Positions 49,650 to 61,080 are shown, numbered from the stretch's first letter. The stretch is 64,000 bases of DNA from Solenopsis invicta (GCF_016802725.1 NC_052678.1:6012001-6076000), one strand, 5' to 3'. Notes: generated by a model not told the origin, from the sequence alone. A program made the numbers and translations.

Positions 49650-51924
49650 GCACGGCCACTCTCAGGCTTCTTTTTTTTCAATTTTCTTGTAAAATCTATT
49701 CAAGTTTTTTTTTAGTTCATGCTTTTATTCTACAAAAAGATTTTGTGATTTGTCAATCAAAAATTAATTTATTCTGCAATCGGCATTTAACATCCTCTTA
49801 AAAATTTATATAACTAGAATGAAAAAAAATTACATCATTGAAAATTCGAAATCTTAAATAACGCGTGAAATATATACGATATATAGAATTGAGAATACAG
49901 TACAAAATAAAAGATTAAGAAAATATGTCGTTGCTACTGAAATCTATATAAAATTATAACTTCGATTAGGATGCTTCATTTTCATTACTTTCCCTTTTCA
50001 ATATATATATTATATTTGCAGTAAAAAGATGGATGAAATAGAAATCGTTCTATCGAATTCTCTTTGTATACTTTTATTAATTTTCTAGTCATAAATTTGC
50101 AGGTTGTGTGTATGGTAATACAGAATTTTTGTTTGTGTGAAAGGTATATGGATGTAACATTTAGAACATGCTGGCTGTAACTTGTAGAAAATTTAACTCC
50201 GCATACTTTTCACACACAGCGTTAACATATAAAACTGATTTTATCTTCATGGTATTTGTTTAAATTACATAAATTTCACATAGGAATCTTATGAACTTAA
50301 CAACAGCTGACACTTATTACTTACAGCATATCACAATCATGTATAAAGCTACATGAAATAATGCAAAAATTAAATATTTATTCACAAGAATATTCAGAAT
50401 GCATCCGTTCATGTAGCTTTTATGGTAACACAAGATTATAACTTAAAAAGATCATAACAAATATCTTATTCCCAGCAATATTGATATATATATATATATA
50501 TATATCTATATATGTTGTATTATATCACAAATAAAATTCATTTTTATGTAGTTTTTCTTATATATCTCGCAGTTTCATATCATAGTATAAGCATATTTAA
50601 AATAATCAATAATTTTTGAAGCGTAAATTGTTTATAATCATTTTGGTATAATCTTTATGTAACTTTAGCACTAAAAGCACCAATATTTTCAACTCACTAA
50701 AAACAGAAGTGTATTACTATATACTAAATAAAAAAATAATTTTAAAAAATCAAATATTTCATAAAATATGATAATAATTGATAAAAAATAAAAAATTTTG
50801 TTTCTTATGCATATGAGAAATAGAATATTAATCTAAAAAACGGATACTGTCAATAATAACCACTTGGTACTTTTAGTGTTCATTCACTCTTATTTCGTAA
50901 AACAGTAATTATTAAAATTCTAATGTATGATGCAACATAAGTTGATACAACCTATATTTGAACTAAATTAATATTACATTATATTAAACTAAATATTGTG
51001 CATATAATACAATTATATTATGCTCATATTTTATTTGTACATTTAAAAAATTAATAGTTATGGAGTAAAATTTTATGAATTTGAGACGTATCACAAAACA
51101 ATATTAAGAAAGTTTTGACATTAAAAGTAAAATCAATTTGTAATTATAAATAACATTAAGAATGTTAAATCATATATCAATTTTAAAAGCGATTTATGAA
51201 GTATTCTTTGTTAAAGTTGCTTTAAGTGATTCTGAATTTTATAATATCATTTCGGACGATAAATATCTACTTTAATATCAATCGTGCGTATTCAAATGCA
51301 TACTGGTTTGTCTCTTCAATACATGTGAATATATAGACAGTCATATGGTAATCAATAATGTCTCACAGTTATCAATTATATTACATTCTTTGCGTCATTA
51401 TAAATTAATAATATTATGGTGGCTTACGCTACAAGAAAGATAATGCACCATTTTGCGATATTCCTAAATAGTTATCTATATGTTTGAGGCAACTTATATC
51501 TTATATGCAAGATAATGCTCACAATCTCTCTCATCTCAACACCGCATTATAGCGAGAATATATTGCACATATATTTGTATCTTGAAATTAGAAATTTATC
51601 ATATTATGCCATAAATCAGTCCAAATAAGGATATCTATTATAAGATTCTACTTATAAGCCACAAAATAACATCGATTGTTCTAGTTCCAAGTGACAGATA
51701 TATGGCATTTAATTTGCAACAGAAAGAAAGATTTGTATTACGTTTTTATAAGCGACTTATCTTTGGCATATGGTATATTAGTATTCAAATTCTCATATAG
51801 TTACCTGGATATTCACGTGCTGACGCGAGAGATCTGCGTTACGTTTTGAGTTTCTTTTATGGCAATATGATAAAATAATTTCTCAGATGACGGTATATAT
51901 ATTGTCTACTGGTATATCTTCCGT
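49650..51924. other. AT-rich region downstream of Plekhm2, no gene seen
   Basis: Strongly A+T rich with no supported open frame. It contains a (TA)n microsatellite at about 50481-50516. The 3' untranslated region of the minus-strand Plekhm2 gene must lie at the right end; minus-strand AATAAA hexamers are present (for example near 51031 and 50377), but I cannot say which is used. Confidence 0.6.
50481..50516. repeat. (TA)n microsatellite
   Basis: About 16 TA dinucleotides with a single interruption (ATCTATATATG at the right end). Confidence 0.9.
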
Positions 51925-52041
51925 TTATTCTAAAACTGGTGGCAGCAGGTACCGCCAGGCCTGTTCCAAATCCCTGCTAGCATCCGAGCAACGTCTCTGC
52001 AGTTTATCCTCTGGTGGAAGTGTTGCCATAGGAAACTCACC
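51925..52041 (-). CDS. Plekhm2: Plekhm2 exon 9 (C-terminus and stop)
   Basis: 38 codons plus TAA. Contains PPEDKLQRRCSDAS, then LEQAWRYLLPPVLE, corresponding to the human tail with KFEDALSLIHSAWQRSD. Acceptor TTTTTGCAG. Confidence 0.9.
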   Translation of the reverse strand, partial: GEFPMATLPPEDKLQRRCSDASRDLEQAWRYLLPPVLE

Positions 52042-55000
52042 CTGCAAAAATAAAAAATTTACATTAGCACTTGCGTATAATATTACAATGCATTGCTCAT
52101 GAAATTTATCCTACCAAGTTTGCATCCGTCCACAAAGTTTCTAAGACTTCTTTAAAAGCACAGAGCTCGGTATAATTCGTGAAATATATGACCCAGTCAC
52201 CGCTACTCTCGTGCACTTCTCGACATGCGAATTCCTGCAGATACAATAAAACTCCAGTTGTACGAAACAAAATATGAAATTAATTGTACATATTTACGCT
52301 TAATTAACATATATTTACCAATATACACCATGACTGTTGTACCAATGGCACCCTAAACGCTGCTAGATCCTTAATGGAAGCGCATGAGAGTGTTTGACCT
52401 CTCTGCGTACCGGGATGTACCTCTTTCATCGCCACTAGGTGTTTCGTAGTTGTGACAAGACTACAAGGCAACGGCTCTTTCTTTTCTGTGCTATCAAACA
52501 GACCTGATGCACTTTGCACAAAGCTCTGTAACCACTCGGAAGCCACGTATTCGTCCGGAGCGGCAAATTGGTACGACTTGTTGGGCTTTAGTAGTATCTC
52601 GAAGGTGTGTGGCCGATGAGAATTAGGAATCCTTCTACAGCCTTGACATAAGCCGCCTTTCAACGGTATGGCACGTTTGGGAAGCCGCTGATTCGAATCC
52701 GTAAACATATAAACTACTCCGCCTTTTAGAACAAAATAGCCGGCCTCCCAGGGATGCGTGGGTGCGTTCGGATGTAAGTGCTGATAGGTATGCGGCCGGA
52801 ACATCAGATCGCCTTCTTTCATTGGGCCACACGGCGTACTAGGCGGTGACATGTGTTCATCTTCTATATAAATAAGGCTGTAGTGTTCTATTTTCTCGTC
52901 CTATAAAAGCAATCGAAAAAATAATTCCTGTATAATAAAATCCTACATGATATAAAATTTTTAATGAAATTTTAAAAGTAATAAGCGATTTTTCTTTTAA
53001 GAAATTTCTTTTTAATTTATTTTAAAAAGTTTTTTTAAAAGAAAGTTATGCTTTCGCAATTTCTAAAAATAGTTTACGTACAGGATGTACAGCTGTATCA
53101 GTAAGAATTGAATTCCTCAGAATACGCATATCTTCGTAATTCAGTTCTTTAACAGCAGGAAGCCTCGGTTTCGTCGGCGATCGTCTCATGGCCATTTCTA
53201 AGTGGCCAATTAATTCTGAGGTAGTTTGCGAGCTGCCAGTGGAGAACAGATACTGCATTTCGCAATCGGCATTGGAAATTAAAATACTTTGGGCATTTGG
53301 GCCGATCTATAAGCAAACATATACTAATTAGTAAAGTATATAGAATACGTAAGGAAAAAATAATTATTTAAATATTTCTTACCATAATTACATCTAGTTC
53401 ATTATAAGGAATAACGAACTGGTTACTATAAGAGTGGTCCATTTTTGAGCCGGTTAGATACAGTGTCTTATCTGTTAATAACGCAATCATCGGCTTGCTC
53501 TCGCCGTTCGTCATGTACGAACTCCGCACCTTGTATACTTTATACAGCTCCTCCGTTTTGTCGCGATAGATATGTCTCTTGAAAAGCTCACGCAGCTTCA
53601 AGCTCACTTTTTCTCCACTAAATTCCTGCCTTTCGGCAGCCACGTTCTCCTGGATCTCTTTGTCGAGATTATCATTAAAATCTTTGAAAGAATCATAGCT
53701 TGTCTTGATGCCTTTGATGTATAAAGTATTCGCCTTCGGAGGTTTTTTGTTCTTTTTGATCTCAAACTTTCTCTCAGTAATAGATTTTAGAAATCTGCTC
53801 AATAACGATGTCTTTGACGGTGCTTGGCGCAAAGGCGGCATCAAAAGCTTATTACTACTCTCACCCGTTAGTATCGCCGTCATATTACGTTTCTTCGACG
53901 GTGAGGCCAAGTGTCGATTACTCTTACGTTCGTCCAGTTCGGATATTGTTGTAACGCTATCCGCGTCTGACCAATCATTTGAATTGGCATATTTTTTAGA
54001 ATCCATCGATTGCGGCATCTCCAGTTTGGATGGCGGATCTTCAACAATGTTACCGTACGCCTTTTCAACGATGTAGGCTTCTTGCGCCTCATTTTCTCCC
54101 AATTCTATTTCCATTTTAGGCCTCAGACTTTTTCCCGGATCTTCCTGGCCTTCCGGCGCTCCGCGCTCCGATAACGATAAACTACAATTGCACCTACAAT
54201 TACGCTGACATGGCATATCAATGCATAGTTTCGACAACTCTTGCTTATCAGTTCCATCACTGTCAAACGTGCTCGACGATGACGATGAGAACGAGTAGCA
54301 ATCTGAGTGCGCATTTCTGCCGGCATTCATGTTCTTCTGCATATACGGCGAATCCCCGTGCGCGCACCAACTGTACCTGCCTTTCTGAGCGTCCCTCTTT
54401 AAAACGGAGCTAGGCAGCAAGAAACTCATGGAAAAATCAGTAAAGTTCTCGTCATCTTCTAACTTCATTGTTTTCAGTATGTCTTCATGGAAGCTAACTC
54501 GTTTTTTACTTTCGCCTCGTTTCTTTTTACGCCTACGTTGTACTATGCCCTCTGAACTGGAGGAAGATAGAATGCTGGCGTCGGTCATATTGATCGTATT
54601 CAAAATGCCATAAGGCGCATCCATGTTGTCACAATCAGAGATTGTCATGCTCAGCTCTAATAGATTCGTATCATTATTGATTACATAAGAATTACGAGGA
54701 TCTATATTCTTCTTAAAGCTATAAGCAGGACTGTCGCTATAGTAAGTGCCTCTCTTACTGCGGTTCTTTACGTCATTATCAATTTTGTTCGTTTCATCGT
54801 TTCCCTCATCCAGACTCTTACTGTAGAAATTATACTCTTTAAGAGTTTCCAAACTGGAGCAGTTCATTTCATTGTCGTCCAATTTTCGTGTTACATTCTG
54901 GTTGACTATATCATTTTTTGTCATTACAACAGTCTGAAATTTAGTTGCCGGTGATTGCGTTGGCGTCTTGCCATCCTCGCTCGAATCACTAGATCCAAAA

Positions 55001-58000
55001 TTTTTATTGTCCTCCATACGATTATTGATAATCGTTTTGTACCTGTTATTCCGGTATTTAGGAATATCGTCCATTGAATAATCCTCCTGTTAAAATTTAT
55101 ATATTTGTATATATTATTCGCGATTGAAGATTTTTCTACACAATTTTGATTCAGCCTCTATATCTTACCTCTTTGTAACTGCTTCCATCAGTTTCATTTG
55201 CAATGTCCATGTCACTGTCGAATGCAACACCACTGTCTCCAGGAGAGGCTAGACTCGAAACGCTAGAAGACCTAAGATGCAATGACAAGACTGTTCCCGA
55301 TGGATTTACGCTCATAGGCCTCTGTGGCATGTAATTGCAGATGTCCAAATAGGTCACATCCTATACAATTTTTATGTAACACAATATTAATTTTATAACA
55401 TAGTACATCGTAATGTTATCAACTTCATATTAATCTAACAAGTTCAGATAATTCTGTGTAAATATCTTTTTTTTTCTAACATATTAGCAGAAACTTTCCA
55501 CGAATAAGCAAACCGAGCGATATGTAATCCGAAATAAAGTGTGTACTCGCAAATAACATGATAATCTCTTGCCCCCTTGTAACTTTATATACAACAATCT
55601 ATCAAACTGCATATATGTGTGGCTCTTGTTATGTGATTGATGTTATTCATTAGTGCGATAAGTGTAACCAGGGGGTGATATTGGTATCTGTGTAGGGATA
55701 AGTAGACTAAAAATTACATGACATGAACATTAAGAAGAGAAAGAGAAAGAGAGAAAATTGATACAGTTTTGCATAAAAGTGCAATCGCTTGCTAAATGCT
55801 TCGTAAACTATTTATAAGTTGTTGTTCTTCACACAACATCCATTTAACATACCAATTGCAATGTGAAGGACACGTTCTCCAGACCGGCAAGAAGATTAAC
55901 CAATTGATTGGTCTTATCGACATCTCTCACGAGTGCATGTGGAAAGTACTGTTTCTTTAACGTCTTCGTGTCTCGCAGTAAACAAGCCAGATAGCTCTCA
56001 AAACTGCCTTCGCTCAGAGTGTGATAGAGCCATGCTCGACCTGCATGAAATGAATAAGAAATTCAAGAATATTAATAAAGAAAATATTGAAATATGTATA
56101 CATTTAGATACATTTTATAAGTAGACAAATGTGCACTTCCAAATAAAGATGCTTGAAGTTCCAAAATTTTTCACAGAAGTTTATCTTAAATATCTATTTT
56201 AAGGCAATATAATTATATTTTACATGTAAAATGCAGAGTAAAATCACACACGTGATTTAATTATAATAAGACATGTTGTTGGGTTTAATCTGTTTAAAAG
56301 CTTTGTGATAAGATAAAGGCATGATTGTATGTATATTAAGGTGTATTTAAATCAAACAGTAATGAGAAAGTATAAATGTAAAGCTATTGTATGTGTGATG
56401 AGATATCGAAGCATACCTTTTCCTATAGAAGTTAATACACTCTGCAGTGCATGTATGACTACGACTGTGTCCTGATGACTAAGCTCTCTAGCGGTGCCCC
56501 AATATCCATGTCTCTCTACACGCAGCCCATGGCGTAACGCGCGATCCAGCCAGTAAACCAACCAAGAATCACCGTCCAAGACCACGGTACCGTAGAGACT
56601 TTGGGCGTAGACCTGCATGATACACGCAAGTGTTAATCTCACCGAAGTAAAAGTGTATTAAAGCAAAGCACAAAGAACATGGTTGAAACGTATCGGTGAA
56701 TCTCAAAGTTCCAAATATTTTTACTATACATATGAAATTCGCAGTGAGGTTCTGTTTTTGCAAATGCAAAACAAGCTCTTCGTAAGAGCAAAGGATTGTT
56801 TACGCGAAATTTTAAGTGCGCTTTTACCTTGTGTTTTTACTTTCAAATGAGCACTTCCATTTTTAGTTAACACCAATTTGAACACAACCTAGCACCGTTC
56901 CAAAACCGTAGAGATAATTTTAGATGTGTCCCTTTAAAGTGCCTTTTGCACACGGAGAAGATAAAATAAATTCGCGATCAATAATCACGAAATGAAAAGA
57001 ACGCGCGACAAAAGGAAGCTCAGGTGAAAAGGACGGAGCTCTTATCAGCTGTTCCATACAACGCACATCCGTGCGGCTGTCAGCGGGATGTCAGCGCGAC
57101 TAGCCAGTCAGGCTTCAGCGAAAATGACTCACTCCTCGGCGACGTCTCGTCCCTATGGGCGGAAAAGCGAAACGAACGAGACTAAACGAGCGAAATTTCG
57201 CGTTTGATCGCGCACGCAGAACGGTACGACATCGAGGAACCGCGGGGAGTTTTGCGTTGATCGTCGTCCCCGTGCGAACCTACGGTTTGGAGCTGCGCTG
57301 CGTCGTCGCGATTAACCCGCGACAGCACGTCGCGACGGGACGACGTCACGCATATAATATATACGTGTATACGCCTCTCGAACGCGCGCTCCGATTTCCC
57401 CCTTTTCACGTGCACAACGTGCTACAAACTTCGGTTCACTTGTCGTCGCTCCTGAACTCCTTCCTCGCGGACCACCTTTTCCTCGTTGATCGCGTTAAAT
57501 CGCTCGATCTCGACCGAGATTCTTCGGACTGTTTCTCTTTTCGTTTTTGTCGCACTTTCCAAAGTAACGTGAAAACTCATAAGAGCCATACATTTCGCAT
57601 GCGTTTCCAGTTAAATCTTCAATCAAATTTCGGGTTAACGAGCCTCGAAACGTTTCCCATCAGAAACGTTGTCGAGACGTTTACGGAAATAATAACAAGA
57701 GCAATCACCGCGTACGTGAGCGCAATTTATTTCGGGCAGTTCATCACGACTAAACGATTCATGAGCGTGAGAGAGCCCGCGTAAAAACATGCAACCATAA
57801 AACGTGCAACAGCGGAACATGCAAGAGAGTAAATAGCGCGAGGTGGCTGAAATTGGCTGAAATTGCAGGCTACTTCTGACGTCACTGGTCGCAATTTCGA
57901 TTCTCGATTTCTGACTTCCGGTTCAGAGACTCGGAGATTACAAATCGATATGTGTGATTATCAGCGAGCTTCAATACTGACGCTGCTGTATAACAATCAT

Positions 58001-58511
58001 TTATCTCTCTGGATAACGGAAACGCGACGACTGGGACACCAGGTCAGGAATAACTGACCGGTCAACGGAGTTCGATGCCGCAGTCACGCGAAAGCGTTCT
58101 CTATAGCTATCCCACGAGGCAGAGACCGCAATTGACAATTGACGTAAGGGTAAGGCGCACTTCCTCGTCTCCACAAGTACGAGATCGAACTCCCCGTGAT
58201 TACGACAATCCGCGTACTGTTCTCCTCCACGTAGCACGCGACTCATATCGGTTTCGAGCGTCGCTCTTAGGTGCGCAGGGGATACCCATGCTTTCGAGAG
58301 AAGGGAAAGGAGTGCTGCTGCGTTGCACAATTCGCGTAGCACTTGCGTGCATCAGACATGCGACAGTGGCAACGGGCGTTGTGCGGGAAGGCGGCCTTGG
58401 CACGAAGCGGGCTCGAGCGGCAGTAAACGGGTCGCTCACCAGTTTGACGGCCTTCGTGAGCTCCTGCAGGATCCTGCCCTTGGAGAGGACCTTGTCCGTG
58501 CAGAGATCCAT
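51925..58511 (-). CDS. Plekhm2: PLEKHM2/SKIP orthologue, complete nine-exon gene (1141 residues)
   Basis: Joined coding exons (minus strand): 58511-58440, 56612-56417, 56040-55853, 55360-55169, 55086-53383, 53306-53052, 52900-52319, 52234-52115, 52041-51925; total 3426 nt including TAA. Every junction keeps frame. Layout: RUN domain (about residues 25-152); conserved YLDICNYMP segment; long Ser- and charge-rich disordered middle (about 220-700); conserved YNELD-containing segment (about 710-830); PH domain (about 898-1001); conserved tail ending near 1130. Known for the family: human PLEKHM2 (1019 residues) binds ARL8 through the RUN domain and kinesin-1 light chain through Trp-acidic motifs, moving lysosomes toward microtubule plus ends. 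Landmarks shared with the human protein include RAWLY, GCRR followed by RPH, and LEF. PLEKHM1 is less likely, because no zinc-binding C-terminal domain is present. Function in this species is inferred from orthology. Confidence 0.9.
52115..52234 (-). CDS. Plekhm2: Plekhm2 exon 8
   Basis: 40 codons: EFACREV, DWVIYFTNYTELCAFKEVL and WTDANL. Human has LEF, WVIYLSCTSELDRLL and W at matching spacing. Acceptor ATCTGCAG, donor GTAGGA, phase 0. Confidence 0.9.
52319..52900 (-). CDS. Plekhm2: Plekhm2 exon 7 (PH domain)
   Basis: Encodes YSLIYIEDEH, then the PH domain starting at KEGDLMF. Key positions: WEAGYFVLKGGVVYMF (beta strands 2-3), IPLKGGLCQGCRR, RPHTFEILL and the C-terminal helix with the conserved Trp in ASEWLQSFVQSAS. 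Human PLEKHM2 shares EGxL, CFVVL, GGCRR, RPHAFQVIL and EWMQHL in the same order. Ends SWCIL at a GTAAAT donor. Confidence 0.93.
53052..53306 (-). CDS. Plekhm2: Plekhm2 exon 6 (end of the YNELD segment)
   Basis: Encodes IGPNAQSILISNADCEMQYL, HLEMAMRR and NSILTDTAV followed by KLFLEIAK. Human PLEKHM2 has ILTD followed by LAKFVAQ at this point. Coding homology therefore runs to 53052, where the only phase-0 border is AAA then GCATAA, a GC donor. An upstream GT donor at 53076-53075 (CCT then GTACGT) also keeps frame but would drop eight conserved residues. Confidence 0.75.
53383..55086 (-). CDS. Plekhm2: Plekhm2 exon 5 (disordered middle and start of the conserved YNELD segment)
   Basis: A 568-codon exon, residues 217-784. 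Low-complexity Ser, Asn, Asp and Lys runs dominate. Notable parts: a basic run RRRKKKRGESKK just before RVSF (412-415), a PP1-docking-like motif; a poly-Ser run (SFSSSSSSTF); NDWSD (586-590), the only Trp in an acidic setting; and LKLRELFKRHIYRDKTEELY through NQFVIPYNELDVIM. That last part aligns with the human segment around FRENEEQLFKMI and SYNELDYV. Donor GTAAGA after Met784. Confidence 0.92.
55169..55360 (-). CDS. Plekhm2: Plekhm2 exon 4
   Basis: Encodes DVTYLDICNYMPQRP, corresponding to the YLDLAPYMP segment right after the human RUN domain, followed by a Ser-rich acidic stretch (SSVSSLASPGDSGVAFDSD). Acceptor TTGTATAG, donor GTAAGA, phase 0 on both sides. Confidence 0.9.
55853..56040 (-). 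CDS. Plekhm2: Plekhm2 exon 3 (end of the RUN domain)
   Basis: Opens with two bases that complete the Gly codon from exon 2, then RAWLYHTLSEGSFESYL, FPHALVRD and LLAGLENVSFTLQL. These match the human RAWLY, LESYL, NALV and SGLE landmarks in order. Acceptor TTCATGCAG, donor GTATGT. Confidence 0.92.
56417..56612 (-). CDS. Plekhm2: Plekhm2 exon 2 (start of the RUN domain)
   Basis: Acceptor CATGCAG before 56612 and donor GTATGC at 56416. Encodes VYAQSLYGTVVL, then LVYWLDRALRHGL and VIHALQSVLTSIGK, the first helices of the RUN domain. Ends in phase 1. Confidence 0.9.
56613..58439 (-). other. Plekhm2 intron 1
   Basis: 1827 bp, by far the longest intron of the gene (the others are 73-492 bp). The middle (about 57100-57450) is CpG rich. 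A 209-codon plus-strand frame at 57155-57784 has no recognisable domain and is probably chance in CpG-rich DNA. An alternative promoter or first exon could lie here, but none is shown. Confidence 0.7.
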
Positions 58512-58830
58512 GTCCTCGTGGCGGCCGGACGACGGCATCTCGCCGCCACGTGCACTCACATGTTCCACGTCGCGCCGACGTGAAAATGACGGCCCGTACT
58601 CGTCGCGGAGAACGGTGCCGAGGGTTCGACGGAGCACCCAAGCGGCGGCACCCACGACGACGCGGCTGCTGCTGGTGTCGCACCACCACGGCTGTGTCGC
58701 GCTGCCGCCGTCGGCGGCTTCGTCGACGAACGCACTCATTGATTTTACTGGGGCGCAGGTCACCCGCGATTTTCAAGCTGCGACTGACCGCGCGGCTAGA
58801 TCTACTCGTTGCCTTTATGCTCCTCCTCCA
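58080..58830. promoter_or_regulatory. CpG-rich island around the Plekhm2 first exon
   Basis: Base composition switches from AT-rich to strongly GC-rich with very many CpG dinucleotides. Long overlapping open frames on both strands (up to 316 codons) appear only because stop codons are rare. The island contains the first coding exon, so it probably holds the promoter and 5' UTR. No specific core element was identified. Confidence 0.5.
58440..58511 (-). CDS. Plekhm2: Plekhm2 exon 1 (residues 1-24)
   Basis: Encodes MDLCTDKVLSKGRILQELTK and ends KAVKL at a GTGAGC donor (58439-58434). The human N-terminus has the same spacing (a short Met-acidic start, DRILENI, then VKKL). The start at 58511 has G at -3 and G at +4. 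The frame stays open upstream to another ATG at 58763 in very GC-rich sequence, so a longer N-terminus cannot be excluded; homology stops at the chosen Met. Confidence 0.85.
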
Positions 58831-59919
58831 CTTTTCCTCCGCGAATGTCCCAGCCTCTATTTCATCTCGAGAAAGACAGTGGGAATGTTCCTCGGTCGTT
58901 CGGCTTTCTCTTTGCTCTTCTGTTTCGTTCCTCTGTTTTCCGAATACAACTCTCGAAAAGTTTCCATGACGATACGACGCAAGTTCTATCGAACTGAAAG
59001 ATTACCCGACAAACATTTTTTTTAACTCTTTCATGCCTGACTTTTTTCTGAGAATAATTAGCTGAAAAATTAAGCTTAAATGAAGTTTCGAACAAATTTG
59101 GATTTTTTTATTAGAATTTATCAGAAACTACCTGATGTTAATATACACTTTTCTTGTAAAAAGACTGTTTGCGTTGTTTTTTTCTAGAAATTCGGGCAAT
59201 TTCGAGAAAATTTGATACTTGTTGCCAGAATTTATTGGATAAATACTGCTACAAATATCAATATAATTCCGACAAATTCTGGCAAATTTTTTTATCAGAG
59301 TAAACACACTTTTTTTTATGCAGGATGAGTTGTTTGGATCTGTTGTTTGAATTCCTTATTCACATAATACTTTTTGTTTTTACAGACGACAGTGATGAAT
59401 AACGTAACTTTATAATTTATAAACAAAGTTAATAACGGACTAAACGCGTGACATTGCTTTTTTTTATTACATTATTTGCAAAGGGAAATGGCTTATTAAT
59501 GCGATAACTAATCTGTCTAGGTCACGTCAGATGAGCGCGTTTTTAATAATCATTCACACTGTTTATTTTATTCTGTTTTGCGTGTCCAACTCTAAAAATA
59601 TTAAGAAACAACACGTTAGATATGTAGTATCTCATTGCGCGTTCTTTTTTTTCTTTTTCTTTCTCCTTTTTTAGTACGAAACGGCTTCGTTGATTAACGT
59701 GATAACTAATCCGTCAACCTTTGTCACATTGAGTGAATTTTTAATACAATCGTTCACGCTGTTTACGGCGATTAAACTAATGTTACAACTTTATCTTTTC
59801 AGACACATAGATAAAAGGCGCCGGCTCGTTTGTTTATCCAGCGTCAATGCCGAGGCTACTCGCCGGGTCCTACAATCCGCGGAATTTCGATTAAATTCCA
59901 CAGTTTAATTTTAAACACG
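58831..59919. other. Intergenic region with a diverged direct repeat
   Basis: No gene is supported. A segment around 59485-59570 (GATAACTAATCTGTC, GTTTTTAATAATCATTCAC) recurs in diverged form at about 59675-59765 (GATAACTAATCCGTC, TTTTTAATACAATCGTTCAC). The right end (59815-59880) is GC-richer. Confidence 0.45.
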
Positions 59920-60000
59920 TCACTCCGGCTCGAATACCAATGTGATTTCTTCTACAAAGCAATAGACAGAACGCTGGGGATCCATGAAATTTCCTAATGC
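59920..60000 (-). CDS. Possible orphan terminal exon
   Basis: A strong acceptor (CCTCTTTTCTGCAG, 60014 to 60001 on the minus strand) precedes 26 codons, ALGNFMDPQRSVYCFVEEIT then LVFEPE, and a TGA at 59922-59920. The codons look like protein, but the frame is short, I recognise no family, and no upstream partner exon was found in the 1 kb before the coiled-coil gene's stop. It could be an alternative last exon of that gene, a remnant of another gene, or chance. Confidence 0.25.
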   Translation of the reverse strand, partial: ALGNFMDPQRSVYCFVEEITLVFEPE

Positions 60001-61080
60001 CTGCAGAAAAGAGGTATAATCACAAAAGTATGAAAATAAAATTCTCTGAGAAAAATTGCGCGATATAAAAAGTAGATATAAGCCTAGAGTAGATTGGAAT
60101 AGAAGGAAAATGTTTTTCAAGGCGTGTCTAAAAGACATCTTAGGAAATGTTTTTTACTTGAACATAATTTTTTGTGTATAATAATACAGAATATTTGTAT
60201 TTGACACGCAAATGATTAACCCGGATATTTTTTTGTATCTGAAGTTAGGTTATTAACCCTTTGAATATTATTGCCACATATATGCACTCAACAACAAAAA
60301 GTTTATTTTGACCTGTAATTAATATGTTCAGAATGAGAAGATTTTTTTGTCTCAGCCACACAGTGTTTTTATTATTCTGTTCCGTACCGAAAGAGTTAAA
60401 TTTAAAGTCGATTACCGACATCAGCATTTAGAACTTCGTTCAATTTCCGCATCACAGATGGCGCCACTATTCGTAAAAGAGATCAAATGATTATTTTTAG
60501 CCTGATAGGCATGTATATACCTAATGGCTGTATGTATATTTTTTCAAATGATTGGGAAATTCTGATGGAAAAGATCTTTATATTTTTTTCTTTTCAACTT
60601 TGCATTTTTTTTTCTTGCTTTGTACTTACTTTTTTATGTATATATTTTACACCCGTTTGCATCAATGTAGCTTAACTTTAAACTTGATTTAAAGTTACTT
60701 TCTATCTTTTTTTAATTCTTAGAACTAGAAGAAGATTGGAAATAAATTTTAAACTAATTAAGCCACACAGTGTTTTTATTAGTAAAAATTATTTTCATTA
60801 TTTAAAATTAAGTTACATTGCAAATGGGCTTTAGTGAAAAACATCAACTTTTAATACTAATTGTACAATGGCAATTATCGATAGGTCAAGACCAAGAAGA
60901 CCAATTTTATTGCATTTATCCGAAGAAGTATTCGAACAGATTCGTGATATACCAATATCAATAAACAATTCGATATTTTTGATGAGACGAAATAGCGCGA
61001 TGTATCACTATTGAAAACATAGAAATCTGTGCAATGAGTTTGTGTAACGGACAGCAACGCGTTTATTTACGATATCCCGA
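60001..61080. other. AT-rich intergenic region with a 20-bp direct repeat
   Basis: No gene seen. GCCACACAGTGTTTTTATTA occurs at 60355-60374 and again at 60762-60781. The 387 bp in between could be an insertion with a long target duplication. The rest is A/T-rich with T runs. Confidence 0.5.

Noticed and set aside
53705..54613. Plus-strand frames of 61-123 codons
   Set aside because: Antisense shadows of the large Plekhm2 exon 5.
57155..57784. 209-codon plus-strand frame
   Set aside because: It lies in CpG-rich DNA within Plekhm2 intron 1, with no domain, low-complexity charge and no splice support.
58267..58776. 169-codon Arg-rich minus-strand frame
   Set aside because: Out of frame with the exon supported by homology (58511-58440), and of biased composition only.
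58075..59025. 316-codon plus-strand frame over the CpG island
   Set aside because: Antisense to the Plekhm2 first exon; open because stops are rare in GC-rich DNA; no recognisable domain.
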